This document shows, piece by piece, positions 15,757-23,928 of a stretch of 26,516 bases of DNA. Both the position numbers and the translations under genes were made by a program. Below the pieces are notes generated by a model that was not told where the DNA came from, did no database searches, and saw nothing but the letters and a program-made list of their open reading frames with translations. The DNA comes from an uncultured Eubacteriales bacterium (GTDB lineage: Bacteria; Bacillota; Clostridia; UBA1381). The DNA is taken from the NCBI GenBank assembly GCA_900556575.1, contig USPO01000004.1, positions 1-26,516 of the forward strand. Reading direction: 5' to 3'. Each line of letters opens with the position of its first letter. Within the stretch, counting starts at the first letter, position 1.

Positions 15757-16467
15757 ATGGAAAAGAAAGAAATGCTCTATGAAGGTAAGGCTAAGAAAGT
15801 CTACACAACAGAGGATGAGAATTTATATATCGTTGATTACAAGGACGATGCAACTGCTTTCAACGGAAAGAAGAAGGGTCAGATTGCAGGTAAGGGTGTA
15901 ATCAATAACAGAATGTCAAACTTCCTTATGGCAAAGCTTGAAAAAGCCGGTGTACCGACTCACTTTGTAGAGGAAATCTCAGACAGAGAAACAGTTGTTA
16001 AGAAGGTTAAGATTGTACCGCTTGAGGTTATCATCAGAAACGTTGCCGCAGGCAGCTTTTCAAAGCGTTTCGGTGTTGAAGAAGGCAAGGCTCTTTTAAA
16101 TCCGACTCTCGAATATTGCTTGAAGGATGACGCATTGGATGATCCGATGATTAATGATTATCAGATTACAGCAATAGGTGCGGCTACAAAGGAAGACCTT
16201 GCAACAATAGCAGACCTTACATTCAAGGTAAACGAATTCTTAAAGGATTATTTCTTATCACTCAATATTGAGCTTGTTGACTTCAAGATTGAATTCGGTA
16301 AGACTCCGGACGGTCAGATTATTTTAGCTGACGAAATTTCACCGGATACTTGCCGTTTATGGGATGCAACAACTCATGCAAAGCTTGATAAAGACCGCTT
16401 CCGCCGTGATTTAGGTGATGTAGAAGAAGCATATATAGAGGTTGCAAAGAGAATGGGATTAATGTAA
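15757..16467 (+). CDS. purC: Phosphoribosylaminoimidazole-succinocarboxamide synthase (SAICAR synthetase)
   Basis: A 236-residue PurC, which joins CAIR and aspartate using ATP to give SAICAR in purine synthesis. The N-terminal EMLYEGKAKKVY, the VKKVKIVPLEVIIRN block, RNVAAGSFSKR and the signature LADEISPDTCRLWD are all present at normal length. ATG 15757 gives the family start. AAAGGA lies 12 nt upstream, a rather long gap; in-frame GTG 15736 and ATG 15745 are alternatives. Its product is cleaved by PurB, encoded next, but a 253-nt structured spacer separates the two genes. I saw no clear terminator directly after the stop. Confidence 0.96.
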   Translation: MEKKEMLYEGKAKKVYTTEDENLYIVDYKDDATAFNGKKKGQIAGKGVINNRMSNFLMAKLEKAGVPTHFVEEISDRETVVKKVKIVPLEVIIRNVAAGSFSKRFGVEEGKALLNPTLEYCLKDDALDDPMINDYQITAIGAATKEDLATIADLTFKVNEFLKDYFLSLNIELVDFKIEFGKTPDGQIILADEISPDTCRLWDATTHAKLDKDRFRRDLGDVEEAYIEVAKRMGLM

Positions 16468-16475
16468 CGAAAAAG

Positions 16476-16598
16476 ATATGCTGCGCATCTTCTTCCTATT
16501 ATTTTATTAAGATGATGAAGAGTTTTGATAAAGGGGTAAAATATTATTTTTTTATTTTATCAAGTTAAAAAAATCGTTTAAAAATAAGAGCAGCATAT
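16476..16598 (+). other. Candidate three-way-junction RNA structure between purC and purB
   Basis: An outer stem pairs ATATGCTGC (16476-16484) with GCAGCATAT (16590-16598). It encloses two local stems: CATCTT (16486-16491) with AAGATG (16509-16514), and TTGATAAA (16525-16532) with TTTATCAA (16556-16563). The layout resembles a three-way junction. It does not match the purine, PRPP or ZTP riboswitch consensus as I know them. No gene lies in this spacer. Confidence 0.35.
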
Positions 16599-16648
16599 TG
16601 GTATGCATTAGAAACATTACGGATTTAGGATTAAAAATAGAGCTATAA

Positions 16649-16682
16649 CGGGTACATGAAGTCTTGCGGCTTCATGCATCCG
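16649..16682 (+). other. Leader hairpin upstream of purB
   Basis: CGGGTACATGAAG (16649-16661) pairs with CTTCATGCATCCG (16670-16682) with one mismatch and one G-U pair, around an 8-nt loop. It lies 38 nt before the purB ATG. A weakly T-rich stretch follows, so it may be an attenuator. Confidence 0.45.
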
Positions 16683-16720
16683 CTTATTTGGTTATTTCGA
16701 TTGAAAGGTATCTATAAATT

Positions 16721-18154
16721 ATGGCAACGAACACTTACGAAAGTCCTTTAAACTCACGCTATGCGTCAAAGGAAATGCAGTACATTTTCTCACCGGACAA
16801 GAAGTTTTCCACATGGAGAAAGCTTTGGATTGCCCTTGCGGAAAGTGAGCAGGAGCTTGGACTCGATATAACAGATGAACAGATTGCTGAAATGAAGGAG
16901 CATATTTACGACATCAATTATGATGTTGCTAAAGAGCGTGAGAAGCAGGTACGTCATGACGTAATGGCTCACGTTTATGCTTACGGTCAGCAGTGTCCGA
17001 AAGCGGCGGGAATTATTCACCTCGGTGCAACAAGCTGCTATGTAGGTGATAACACGGATATTATTATCATGACAGAGGCAATGCAGCTTGTAAAGAAAAA
17101 GCTTGTATGCCTTATAAATGAACTTGCAAAGTTTGCTGAAAAGTACAAGGATTTACCGACTCTTGCATTTACACATTTTCAGCCGGCACAGCCTACAACG
17201 GTAGGAAAGAGAGCATCTCTCTGGCTGCAGGATTTGATGATGGACTTGGAAGATGTTGATTTTGCACTTTCAAGAGCAAAGCTTTTGGGCTGTAAGGGTA
17301 CAACGGGTACTCAGGCAAGCTTTATGGAGCTTTTCGAGGGGGACCACGAAAAGTGTAAAGAACTTGACAGAAAGATTGCAGCAAAGATGGGATATGAAAG
17401 CTCATTTGCCGTAAGCGGTCAGACTTATCCGAGAAAGCTTGATTCTCAGCTTTTAAATACATTGAGCCTTATCGCACAGAGTGCATATAAGTTCTCAAAT
17501 GATATAAGACTTCTCCAGCATTTAAAGCAGATAGAAGAGCCGTTTGAAAAATCACAGATTGGTTCATCGGCGATGGCTTATAAGAGAAATCCGATGAGAA
17601 GTGAAAGAATAGGCTCACTTGCACGCTATGTGATAGTTGATGCCTTAAATCCGGCAATTACAGCATCAACACAGTGGTTCGAGAGAACACTCGATGACAG
17701 TGCCAATAAGAGAATTTCGGTTCCGGAGGCATTCCTGTCGATAGATGCTATTTTAAGCTTATATATAAATGTCGTTGACGGACTTGTGGTATACGATAAG
17801 GTAATATACCGTCATTTTATGAGTGAAATTCCGTTTATGGCAACAGAAAATATAATGATGGATGCTGTTAAGAAGGGCGGAAATCGTCAGGAACTTCATG
17901 AGCTTATCAGACAGTATTCGATGGAAGCAGGAAAAACAGTTAAGGTTGAAGGCAAGGAAAATAACCTTGCAGAGCTTATTGCCGCAGATCCGGCATTCGG
18001 CTTGACTGTTGAAGAAATAACATCACACTTTGAGCCTAAGAACTATGTGGGACGTGCTCCGCAGCAGGTTGAAGACTATCTGAATGAGTATGTAAAGCCT
18101 GTAATCGAGGAGAACAAAGATTTATTGGGTGTAGAAATAGAAATCAATGTATAA
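16721..18154 (+). CDS. purB: Adenylosuccinate lyase
   Basis: A 477-residue adenylosuccinate lyase of the fumarase/aspartase fold. It acts twice in purine synthesis, cleaving SAICAR and adenylosuccinate to release fumarate. The family signature GSSAMAYKRNPMRSERI (near 280-297) is clear, with A where P is usual. TGTQASF carries the conserved loop region, and LGATSCYVGDN and THFQPAQPTT are also typical. The length and the RNPMRSE form resemble the long, animal-like ADSL subgroup rather than the 430-residue B. subtilis type. GAAAGG lies about 11 nt before ATG 16721. purA follows after 40 nt with no terminator between, so purB-purA is an operon handling the two steps from IMP to AMP. Confidence 0.95.
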   Translation: MATNTYESPLNSRYASKEMQYIFSPDKKFSTWRKLWIALAESEQELGLDITDEQIAEMKEHIYDINYDVAKEREKQVRHDVMAHVYAYGQQCPKAAGIIHLGATSCYVGDNTDIIIMTEAMQLVKKKLVCLINELAKFAEKYKDLPTLAFTHFQPAQPTTVGKRASLWLQDLMMDLEDVDFALSRAKLLGCKGTTGTQASFMELFEGDHEKCKELDRKIAAKMGYESSFAVSGQTYPRKLDSQLLNTLSLIAQSAYKFSNDIRLLQHLKQIEEPFEKSQIGSSAMAYKRNPMRSERIGSLARYVIVDALNPAITASTQWFERTLDDSANKRISVPEAFLSIDAILSLYINVVDGLVVYDKVIYRHFMSEIPFMATENIMMDAVKKGGNRQELHELIRQYSMEAGKTVKVEGKENNLAELIAADPAFGLTVEEITSHFEPKNYVGRAPQQVEDYLNEYVKPVIEENKDLLGVEIEINV

Positions 18155-18194
18155 TTAAATTTATTTGCATTATAGAAAGAAATAGGAGTAAATT

Positions 18195-19469
18195 ATGGTA
18201 AAAGCAGTAGTAGGAGCCTGCTGGGGCGATGAAGGTAAGGGCAAAATCACCGATATGCTCGCAGGCGATGCGGATATAGTTATCCGTTTTCAGGGCGGCG
18301 CTAATGCCGGTCACACAATAGTTAATGAGTATGGTAAGTTTGCACTGCATCTTCTTCCGTCAGGTTCATTTAACTCAAATGTAACGAATATGATAGGCAA
18401 TGGTGTAGCATTGGATATTCCGGAGCTTTTCAAGGAGATTAACGAAATTGTTGAAAGAGGTGTTCCGGCTCCGAAGCTCGTTATCTCGGACAGAGCACAG
18501 GTTCTTATGCCTTACCACAAGCTCTTCGACCAGTATGAAGAAGAAAGACTTTCAGACCGTCAGTTCGGTTCTACAAAGTCGGGTATTGCTCCGTTCTTCT
18601 CGGATAAATATTCAAAAATTGGTTTCCAGGTTTGGGAACTTTTCCGTGATGAGGAGTTAATGGAAAAGATAAAGAATGTTCTTGAAGTAAAGAACCTGAT
18701 GCTTGAGCATATTTATCACAAGCCGCTGCTTGATGCGGATGAGATTTATAAGACCTGTAAGGAATATGCGGAGATTGTTAAGCCGTATGTAATTGATACG
18801 GTACCGTTCATGCACGAGGCTGTAAAGAGCGGAAAGACAATTCTTCTTGAAGGACAGCTCGGTTCATTAAAGGATCCGGACTTCGGTATTTATCCGTTCA
18901 CAACATCATCATCACCGCTCGCAGGCTACGGTTCAATCGGTGCGTGCATTCCACCGTATGAGATTAAGGAAATAATCACAGTTGTAAAGGCATATTCATC
19001 AGCTGTCGGTGCAGGTGCATTTGTTTCTGAGATATTCGGAGAAGAAGCCGATGAATTAAGACGCAGAGGCGGAGACGGCGGCGAATACGGTGCTACAACA
19101 GGACGTCCGAGAAGAATGGGATGGTTTGACTGTGTAGCGTCACGTTACGGATGCAGAGTACAGGGTACAACAGCTGTTGCGTTTACTGTACTTGACGTAT
19201 TGGGCTATCTTGATGAAATACCTGTATGCGTAGGCTACGAGGTAGACGGAGAGGTTATCCGTGACTTCCCGACAACAGATAAGCTTGATAAGGCAAAGCC
19301 GGTATTAAAGGTTCTTCCGGGCTGGAAATCGGATATAAGAGGAATAAAGAAGTACGAAGATTTACCGGAAAACTGCAGAAACTACATTGAATTTATCGAA
19401 AAGGAGCTTGAAGTTCCGATTAAGATTGTTTCAAACGGTCCTGCAAGAGAAGATATTATCATGAGATAA
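18195..19469 (+). CDS. purA: Adenylosuccinate synthetase
   Basis: A 424-residue PurA, which joins IMP and aspartate using GTP to give adenylosuccinate, the PurB substrate. The P-loop GDEGKGK (11-17), the catalytic early aspartate and histidine in GGANAGHT, the LLEGQLGSLKDPDFGIYPF segment, TTGRPRRMGWFD and the C-terminal KIVSNGP are visible. The EGQLGSLKDPDFG segment departs from the usual GAQG-LLD-DFGTYPF, so this is a divergent but recognisable branch, with key catalytic regions kept. TAGGAG lies 7 nt before ATG 18195. It is second in the purB-purA operon, which ends at a strong terminator. Confidence 0.94.
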   Translation: MVKAVVGACWGDEGKGKITDMLAGDADIVIRFQGGANAGHTIVNEYGKFALHLLPSGSFNSNVTNMIGNGVALDIPELFKEINEIVERGVPAPKLVISDRAQVLMPYHKLFDQYEEERLSDRQFGSTKSGIAPFFSDKYSKIGFQVWELFRDEELMEKIKNVLEVKNLMLEHIYHKPLLDADEIYKTCKEYAEIVKPYVIDTVPFMHEAVKSGKTILLEGQLGSLKDPDFGIYPFTTSSSPLAGYGSIGACIPPYEIKEIITVVKAYSSAVGAGAFVSEIFGEEADELRRRGGDGGEYGATTGRPRRMGWFDCVASRYGCRVQGTTAVAFTVLDVLGYLDEIPVCVGYEVDGEVIRDFPTTDKLDKAKPVLKVLPGWKSDIRGIKKYEDLPENCRNYIEFIEKELEVPIKIVSNGPAREDIIMR

Positions 19470-19477
19470 AACAAAAT

Positions 19478-19528
19478 AAAAAGGCGGACAGCCGCAGAAA
19501 TTAGTTTTTTGCGGCTGTCCGCCTTTTT
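19478..19528 (+). terminator. Strong terminator after purA
   Basis: A perfect 19-bp stem pairs AAAAAGGCGGACAGCCGCA with its complement. The loop is 13 nt and the right arm ends in TTTTT. Confidence 0.9.
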
Positions 19529-19571
19529 GCGGTATTCTGCTAAAAAATATTAAAAATTTACATTAAATTTC

Positions 19572-19600
19572 CTGATTGTTTTTGGAAAATATGTTATAAT
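19572..19600 (+). promoter_or_regulatory. Promoter of the truncated response regulator
   Basis: CTGATT (19572-19577), 17 nt, TATAAT (19595-19600). The intact -10 and a good ribosome site downstream suggest the remnant may still be expressed. Confidence 0.5.
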
Positions 19601-19637
19601 GTAGATACAATATGCAATATATCAAGGAGATATTTCA

Positions 19638-19856
19638 ATGAAAGATAATTTAATATTTTACATATGTGATGACGATATTAATTTTGCGGATAGTATAAAG
19701 CAACAAATATGCTCATGTATAAAAGACGGAAGACAATATAAAATAGATATTTTTGATAATGCGGAAGCACTGCTGAATAGATTTTATGAACAGTCGGCTG
19801 ATGCGGTTCTGATTGATGTTGATATGCCTGATATATTTTCAATTCATAAGAATTGA
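19638..19856 (+). pseudogene. Truncated response regulator receiver domain
   Basis: A 72-residue fragment of a two-component receiver domain, most like the LytTR (AgrA/VirR) type. The acidic pocket (CDDD, 10-13) and the phosphoacceptor D60 in AVLIDVDMPD are present. Similarity stops at residue 65; the last residues FSIHKN and the stop are encoded by a perfect palindrome (19836-19859). The beta4-beta5 part of the receiver, with its conserved Thr/Ser and Lys, and any DNA-binding domain are missing, and no histidine kinase is nearby. AAGGAG precedes ATG 19638. The simplest reading is a deletion remnant of a regulator gene that once controlled genes here, perhaps the stalk protein downstream. A functional mini-regulator is unlikely but cannot be excluded. 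Confidence 0.7.
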
Positions 19857-19859
19857 AAA
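19836..19859. repeat. Perfect palindrome at the end of the receiver remnant
   Basis: TTTTCAATTC and GAATTGAAAA flank an ATAA loop. The stop codon of the receiver fragment lies in the right arm, and A-tracts follow. It may be a leftover terminator of a deleted operon or a deletion scar. Confidence 0.6.
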
Positions 19860-19863
19860 AAAA

Positions 19864-19897
19864 TTACCGCTCGGGCGATATATTGACCGCTCGGTAA
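19864..19897. promoter_or_regulatory. Tandem operator-like palindromes
   Basis: ACCGCTCGGG (19866-19875) and ACCGCTCGGT (19886-19895) are repeated 20 bp apart, two helical turns. They are bounded by TTACCG and CGGTAA and lie just upstream of a consensus -35. The ACCG-N2-CGGT shape resembles operators of TetR-type regulators; no such regulator is encoded in the window. Confidence 0.5.
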
Positions 19898-19905
19898 AAT
19901 AAAGA

Positions 19906-19934
19906 TTGACAGATAAGTGTATATAATATATAAT
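19906..19934 (+). promoter_or_regulatory. Consensus promoter of the small stalk protein gene
   Basis: Perfect TTGACA (19906-19911), 17 nt, perfect TATAAT (19929-19934). The operator-like repeats end 9-11 bp upstream, so such a strong promoter is probably regulated. Confidence 0.8.
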
Positions 19935-20017
19935 TGTGTGGTAAACATTTTTTGTATAAAAAACAATGCGATTATAATATTTTATATTGTATAAAGAAAC
20001 GAAAGGAGATTTTTCAA

Positions 20018-20668
20018 ATGATTAAAATTAACAAATTTGCGGCTATCGGGTTAGCAGCCGTAACATCGGTGTCGGCTATAAGTATCAGTGCTTTTGCATT
20101 GTCTGATAACAGTGACGGTCTGGTATCTGACGGTGTTGAAATTATTGATGTTAGAGACTTGGGAGAAGGAGAAGAAGTGAATGCAGGCAATGGTACAATG
20201 GCGGGCGGAGGAAAAATAAAGTCCACGATAGAACCTACAATAGAGCCTACGATAGAGCCTGCGGCAGACAGTGAAGAAAATATACCTACAGCAGAACCGA
20301 CATCTGCCCCGGAAACTACCGAAATGATAAGAGTAGTTCTTACAAATACTGTTCCTGAAATATATTTTCATAATGAAAAAATAGTGTTTGATTCGGACCC
20401 GTTTATAGATGAAAATAACAGAACACAGGTTCCTGTAAGAGCGGTAGCCGAAACTCTTGGATTTGATGTAGAGTATAATCAGAAAGACAGGAGTATTACA
20501 ATAAAAAATCAATATAGAACAGTAGGGTTAAAAATAGGAAGTTCTATTTTGACAGTGGATGATGAAGAATATAAAATGGATACCGAGGCAATAATAGTTA
20601 ATGACCGTACATACATACCTTTGCGTCATGTTATGGAGGCTTTTGACTGCGGAGTTATCTGGAAATAA
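20018..20668 (+). CDS. Small secreted stalk-domain protein
   Basis: A 216-residue secreted protein of unknown function. ATG 20018 follows AAAGGAG with 9 nt spacing and starts a clean signal peptide (1-27, cut after AFA). A short acidic and glycine-rich part (28-68) leads to a TIEP repeat linker (70-81) and a Ser/Thr/Pro/Glu stretch to about 103, then a stalk domain with VPVRAVAETLGFDVEYN (138-154) and DRTYIPLRHVMEAFDCGVIW (196-215). The protein stops right after VIWK, where stalk domains usually continue with a final strand (as in WDETSKTVTVS of the PL11 protein here), so the domain is short by about ten residues. It may be a surface spacer or ligand-binding protein. It is monocistronic, with a consensus promoter and a terminator. 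Confidence 0.75.
   Translation: MIKINKFAAIGLAAVTSVSAISISAFALSDNSDGLVSDGVEIIDVRDLGEGEEVNAGNGTMAGGGKIKSTIEPTIEPTIEPAADSEENIPTAEPTSAPETTEMIRVVLTNTVPEIYFHNEKIVFDSDPFIDENNRTQVPVRAVAETLGFDVEYNQKDRSITIKNQYRTVGLKIGSSILTVDDEEYKMDTEAIIVNDRTYIPLRHVMEAFDCGVIWK
20225..20260 (+). repeat. 12-bp tandem repeat coding for TIEP
   Basis: Three units, ACGATAGAACCT, ACAATAGAGCCT and ACGATAGAGCCT, lie in frame inside the linker. Slippage could change the linker length between strains. Confidence 0.85.
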
Positions 20669-20786
20669 CTTTGCGGTATATTGCGTATAAGTTTTGTATT
20701 TAATATAAAGTGCAAATATAGTATATAAAAGCTTTGTTGACTGATTAAACAAGGGAAAAATAATACCTATCCGATATAACTTATAC

Positions 20787-20832
20787 AAAAGAGCTGTGGC
20801 AGGACTTGTTAAAGTTTTGCTGCAGCTCTTTA
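20787..20832 (+). terminator. Terminator after the small stalk protein gene
   Basis: The stem AAAGAGCTGTGGCA pairs with TGCTGCAGCTCTTT through two G-U pairs, with a 16-nt loop. It lies about 120 nt after the stop codon. The 290-bp gap otherwise holds only the promoter of the next gene. Confidence 0.65.
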
Positions 20833-20892
20833 ATATTTGCTTATTTTTACTTATTATTATGTTCAAAAAATAGACTTTCTGCATAAAAACTA

Positions 20893-20921
20893 TTGAAAAA
20901 ATATTAAAAATATGATACAAT
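20893..20921 (+). promoter_or_regulatory. Promoter of the PL11 lyase gene
   Basis: TTGAAA (20893-20898), 17 nt, TACAAT (20916-20921), about 37 nt before the ATG. The ribosome site is AAGGAGAGG. Confidence 0.65.
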
Positions 20922-20958
20922 AATATCAACTATATTTTGTTTTTAAGGAGAGGTTAAA

Positions 20959-23880
20959 ATGAGAAAAATATCAGCGGCAGTTATTGCCGGAGCAATGATT
21001 CTTCAGGGAGCGGCGGCATTTGCGGCGGCACCTGTGTCGGAGCTTGAAAACGGTATGTCAATTAAGGTTGGAGATTATGCAGAAAGTGCTGAAATGACAC
21101 AGAAGTTAATAAATAATCACCCGGATATTCAGCGTCAGATGGAGAACCTCAGCAGAGGTTTGGTAGCCGTAAAGGTAGATAAGTATGTGTTTCTGTCATG
21201 GAGATGGCTCGGAACAGAAAGTTCATCTGTTCTTTACAATGTATACTGCAACGGTCAGCTTTTGAACAGTGAGCCGCTTAATGTTACCAATTATACCGAT
21301 ATTACACCCGAAGACGGTGCGAAGTACAGCATAGCACCCGTAATTGACGGCAGCGAGGGAGAAAAGTGTGCGGAGGTATCAGCTCTTGAAAATCCGTATT
21401 TTGATGTTAAGATAGATCAGCCGCCGGCAAACTCAATAAACGGTGAAGATTATACATACAGTGCGGGAGATGCATCAGTTGCTGATTTAGACGGTGACGG
21501 AGAATATGAAATCATCCTGAAATGGGACCCGTCAAATGCAAAAGATGCAGCACAGGCAGGTTTTACGGGCGAGTGTATAATCGATGCATATAAGATGGAC
21601 GGTACAAGAATGTGGAGAATAAACATGGGCAGAAATATTCGTTCGGGCGCTCATGATACACAGTTTATGGTATATGACTTTGACGGTGACGGCAAGGCAG
21701 AAATGGTATGTAGAACAGCTGACGGAACGGTTGCGGGAGACGGAACGGTCATCGGTGACGGAGATGCAGACTGGGCAGCTATGGATAACGGTAAAAACCT
21801 TCAGGGTCCGCTCTATCTTACCGCTTTTAAGGGCGAGGACGGAAGTGTAATAGATACAATTCCGTATGACCCGCAGACAAAGGGAGCGGATTATGATTTG
21901 TCCGACTGGGGTGATACATGGGGTAATCGTTCGGAGCGTTATCTTGCCGGTATAGGCTCGCTTGACGGAAAGAGAACAAGCTTTATTTTCTGCCGCGGAT
22001 ATTATACAGGTCCGGAAGGTCCTTTGGGCGGAAGAACAGTAATTGCCGCTTATGATTTAATAGACGGAAAAATTCAGAAAAAATGGATTTATGATACAAA
22101 GAAGCATAATAATGAAAATATAGGTCAGGGCAATCATTCGATGTCACTTGCAGATGTTGACTATGACGGCTGTGACGAAATTATTTACGGCTCGCTTGCG
22201 ATTGATAATGACGGTACGGTATTGTATTCAACCGGTCTCGGACACGGCGACTCACAGCACGTCGGAGATTTGGATCCCGACCGTCCGGGACTTGAGGTAT
22301 ATTCGTGCCACGAGGATACAAACTCGGATTACGGCTTTGAAATGAGAGATGCGAGAACCGGAGAAATTCTTTTCGGTGCAAAGACAGGAAACGATAACGG
22401 ACGTGCCTGCGCCGGAGATATTGATCCGAAATATCCGGGTGATGAAACATGGAGTGCTGCGGGAATACTTACTGATGCCAAGGGAAATATAATTTCAACC
22501 AAGTATACAATGGCGGCAAACTTCCTTAACTGGTGGGACGGCGACCTCGGCAGAGAGGTTCAAAATGATATTTATATTGAGAAGTGGAACAGCGAAAAGC
22601 AGGGAACTGATGTAATTTTCACAGCTTCGGGAGCAAAGAGTATAAACGGAACAAAGGCAACTCCGGCACTCACAGCTGACCTTTTCGGAGATTGGAGAGA
22701 AGAAACAATATATCCTCTTAAGGATAACTCTGCACTGAGAGTGTATACGACAACTATTCCGACCGGTTACAGAATACCGACTCTTATGTCGGATACACAG
22801 TATCGCAACCATGTAGCTTTACAGAATACCTGCTACAATCAGCCTACACACTTGAGCTATTACCTCGGCTATGATACAAAGAAAGTGCCGGTACCGCAGA
22901 TGTATATTGTTGACAAAGAAGGCAATGAGGTAAGAAATCCGGATCTTTCAAAGAACAGCTATGATATAAATGACTTGTATTCGGGCAGCGATATTAAGCT
23001 TGTTACGGGAAATCCGACAGCACTTGTAAACGGTGTGCCTAAGCGTGTCGATAATGACAATACGGAAGTGGTTCCGTATATTTCGAGTGAAAACAGAACG
23101 CTTGTACCGATTAGATTTATTTCGGAGTCGCTCGGTGCAGAAGTTAAATGGGATGAGACATCCAAGACCGTAACCGTATCAAAAGACGGTATCACTATCG
23201 AAATGGTAATAGGTTCAACTGAATACAAGGTAAACGGCGAAACAAAGACAATGGAAACATCACCGGTAATTGCACAGGACAGAACAATGATTCCGTTAAG
23301 AGCGGCGGCAGAGGCTTTAGGACAGCAGGTTTACTGGAATGACGGACTTATCGTTATAGGAGATGTAGAGTGCAAGCTCAGTGACGAGGCGGCAAAGGCA
23401 CAGAAAGAAAGCATTGAAACAGCACCTGTTCCGGATAAGATTGAGCAGGCAGCGATTAACGGCAAGGGTGAAAAGTATTATGATAATCAGCTTGACGTGT
23501 ATTCGGTAACTGCAAGCGGAAATGACGGAAACCTTGAAAGAGGTGCGGTTGACCTTGATATGACAACGAGATGGTCAAATTACGGTGCAAGCACATTGGT
23601 TCTTGATCTCGGTGAGGAACATGAGGTTGAGGGTGTCGCAATTGCCTGCTGGAAAGGTGCGGAGAGAGTATATCCGTTCACTATTGAAGTAAGTACAGAC
23701 GGAGAAAACTGGACAACTGCGCTTGAAAAATCACAAAATACAGGTGAAAGCGACAGTTTTGAGAAATTCATGTTCAATACTCCTGTAAAGGCAAGATATG
23801 TGAGATATTCGGGAGACGGTGCAACAGACCCGTCAAAGAATTATTGTCATATAAGTGAAATAGCTGTATTGGGCAAGTAA
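20959..23880 (+). CDS. Secreted rhamnogalacturonan lyase (PL11) with stalk and F5/8C domains
   Basis: A 973-residue secreted polysaccharide lyase that should cleave the rhamnogalacturonan I backbone of pectin by beta-elimination. The signal peptide is 1-22. Residues about 55-150 form the N-terminal beta-sandwich (SRGLVAVKVDKYVFLSWRWLG), and about 155-660 the eight-bladed propeller of the YesW/YesX family. Calcium loops are visible: DLDGDGEYE near 176, DFDGDGKAE near 240, DVDYDGCDE near 399 and DLFGDWREE near 574. GYYTGPEGPLGGR and GLGHGDSQHVGDLDP are also family marks. A stalk domain follows (about 680-802, LVPIRFISESLGAEVKWD and DRTMIPLRAAAEALG), then a discoidin/F5-8 type C domain (about 830-973), probably sugar-binding. 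No sorting signal or S-layer anchor is seen, so the stalk may mediate surface contact. Monocistronic. Confidence 0.93.
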   Translation: MRKISAAVIAGAMILQGAAAFAAAPVSELENGMSIKVGDYAESAEMTQKLINNHPDIQRQMENLSRGLVAVKVDKYVFLSWRWLGTESSSVLYNVYCNGQLLNSEPLNVTNYTDITPEDGAKYSIAPVIDGSEGEKCAEVSALENPYFDVKIDQPPANSINGEDYTYSAGDASVADLDGDGEYEIILKWDPSNAKDAAQAGFTGECIIDAYKMDGTRMWRINMGRNIRSGAHDTQFMVYDFDGDGKAEMVCRTADGTVAGDGTVIGDGDADWAAMDNGKNLQGPLYLTAFKGEDGSVIDTIPYDPQTKGADYDLSDWGDTWGNRSERYLAGIGSLDGKRTSFIFCRGYYTGPEGPLGGRTVIAAYDLIDGKIQKKWIYDTKKHNNENIGQGNHSMSLADVDYDGCDEIIYGSLAIDNDGTVLYSTGLGHGDSQHVGDLDPDRPGLEVYSCHEDTNSDYGFEMRDARTGEILFGAKTGNDNGRACAGDIDPKYPGDETWSAAGILTDAKGNIISTKYTMAANFLNWWDGDLGREVQNDIYIEKWNSEKQGTDVIFTASGAKSINGTKATPALTADLFGDWREETIYPLKDNSALRVYTTTIPTGYRIPTLMSDTQYRNHVALQNTCYNQPTHLSYYLGYDTKKVPVPQMYIVDKEGNEVRNPDLSKNSYDINDLYSGSDIKLVTGNPTALVNGVPKRVDNDNTEVVPYISSENRTLVPIRFISESLGAEVKWDETSKTVTVSKDGITIEMVIGSTEYKVNGETKTMETSPVIAQDRTMIPLRAAAEALGQQVYWNDGLIVIGDVECKLSDEAAKAQKESIETAPVPDKIEQAAINGKGEKYYDNQLDVYSVTASGNDGNLERGAVDLDMTTRWSNYGASTLVLDLGEEHEVEGVAIACWKGAERVYPFTIEVSTDGENWTTALEKSQNTGESDSFEKFMFNTPVKARYVRYSGDGATDPSKNYCHISEIAVLGK

Positions 23881-23928
23881 AAAAAAGGCTGTACCCAAGC
23901 TCGTTTGAGTTTGAGTACAGCCTTTTTT
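23881..23928. terminator. Bidirectional terminator between PL11 and holB
   Basis: A run of 22 pairs with one mismatch and one G-U pair links 23881-23902 with 23907-23928, with AAAAAA at one end and TTTTTT at the other. The holB stop codon overlaps its right end. Confidence 0.9.

Noticed and set aside
15710..16720. Purine riboswitch or PurR control of purC/purB
   Set aside because: No conserved purine-riboswitch core or PurBox-like pair was found; the purC leader is too short, and the purB spacer stems do not fit the aptamer.
20528..20929. Minus-strand open frame of 133 codons after the small stalk protein
   Set aside because: It overlaps the 3' end of the stalk gene and a terminator, is low in complexity (Ile/Tyr/Phe-rich from AT-rich DNA) and has no family likeness.
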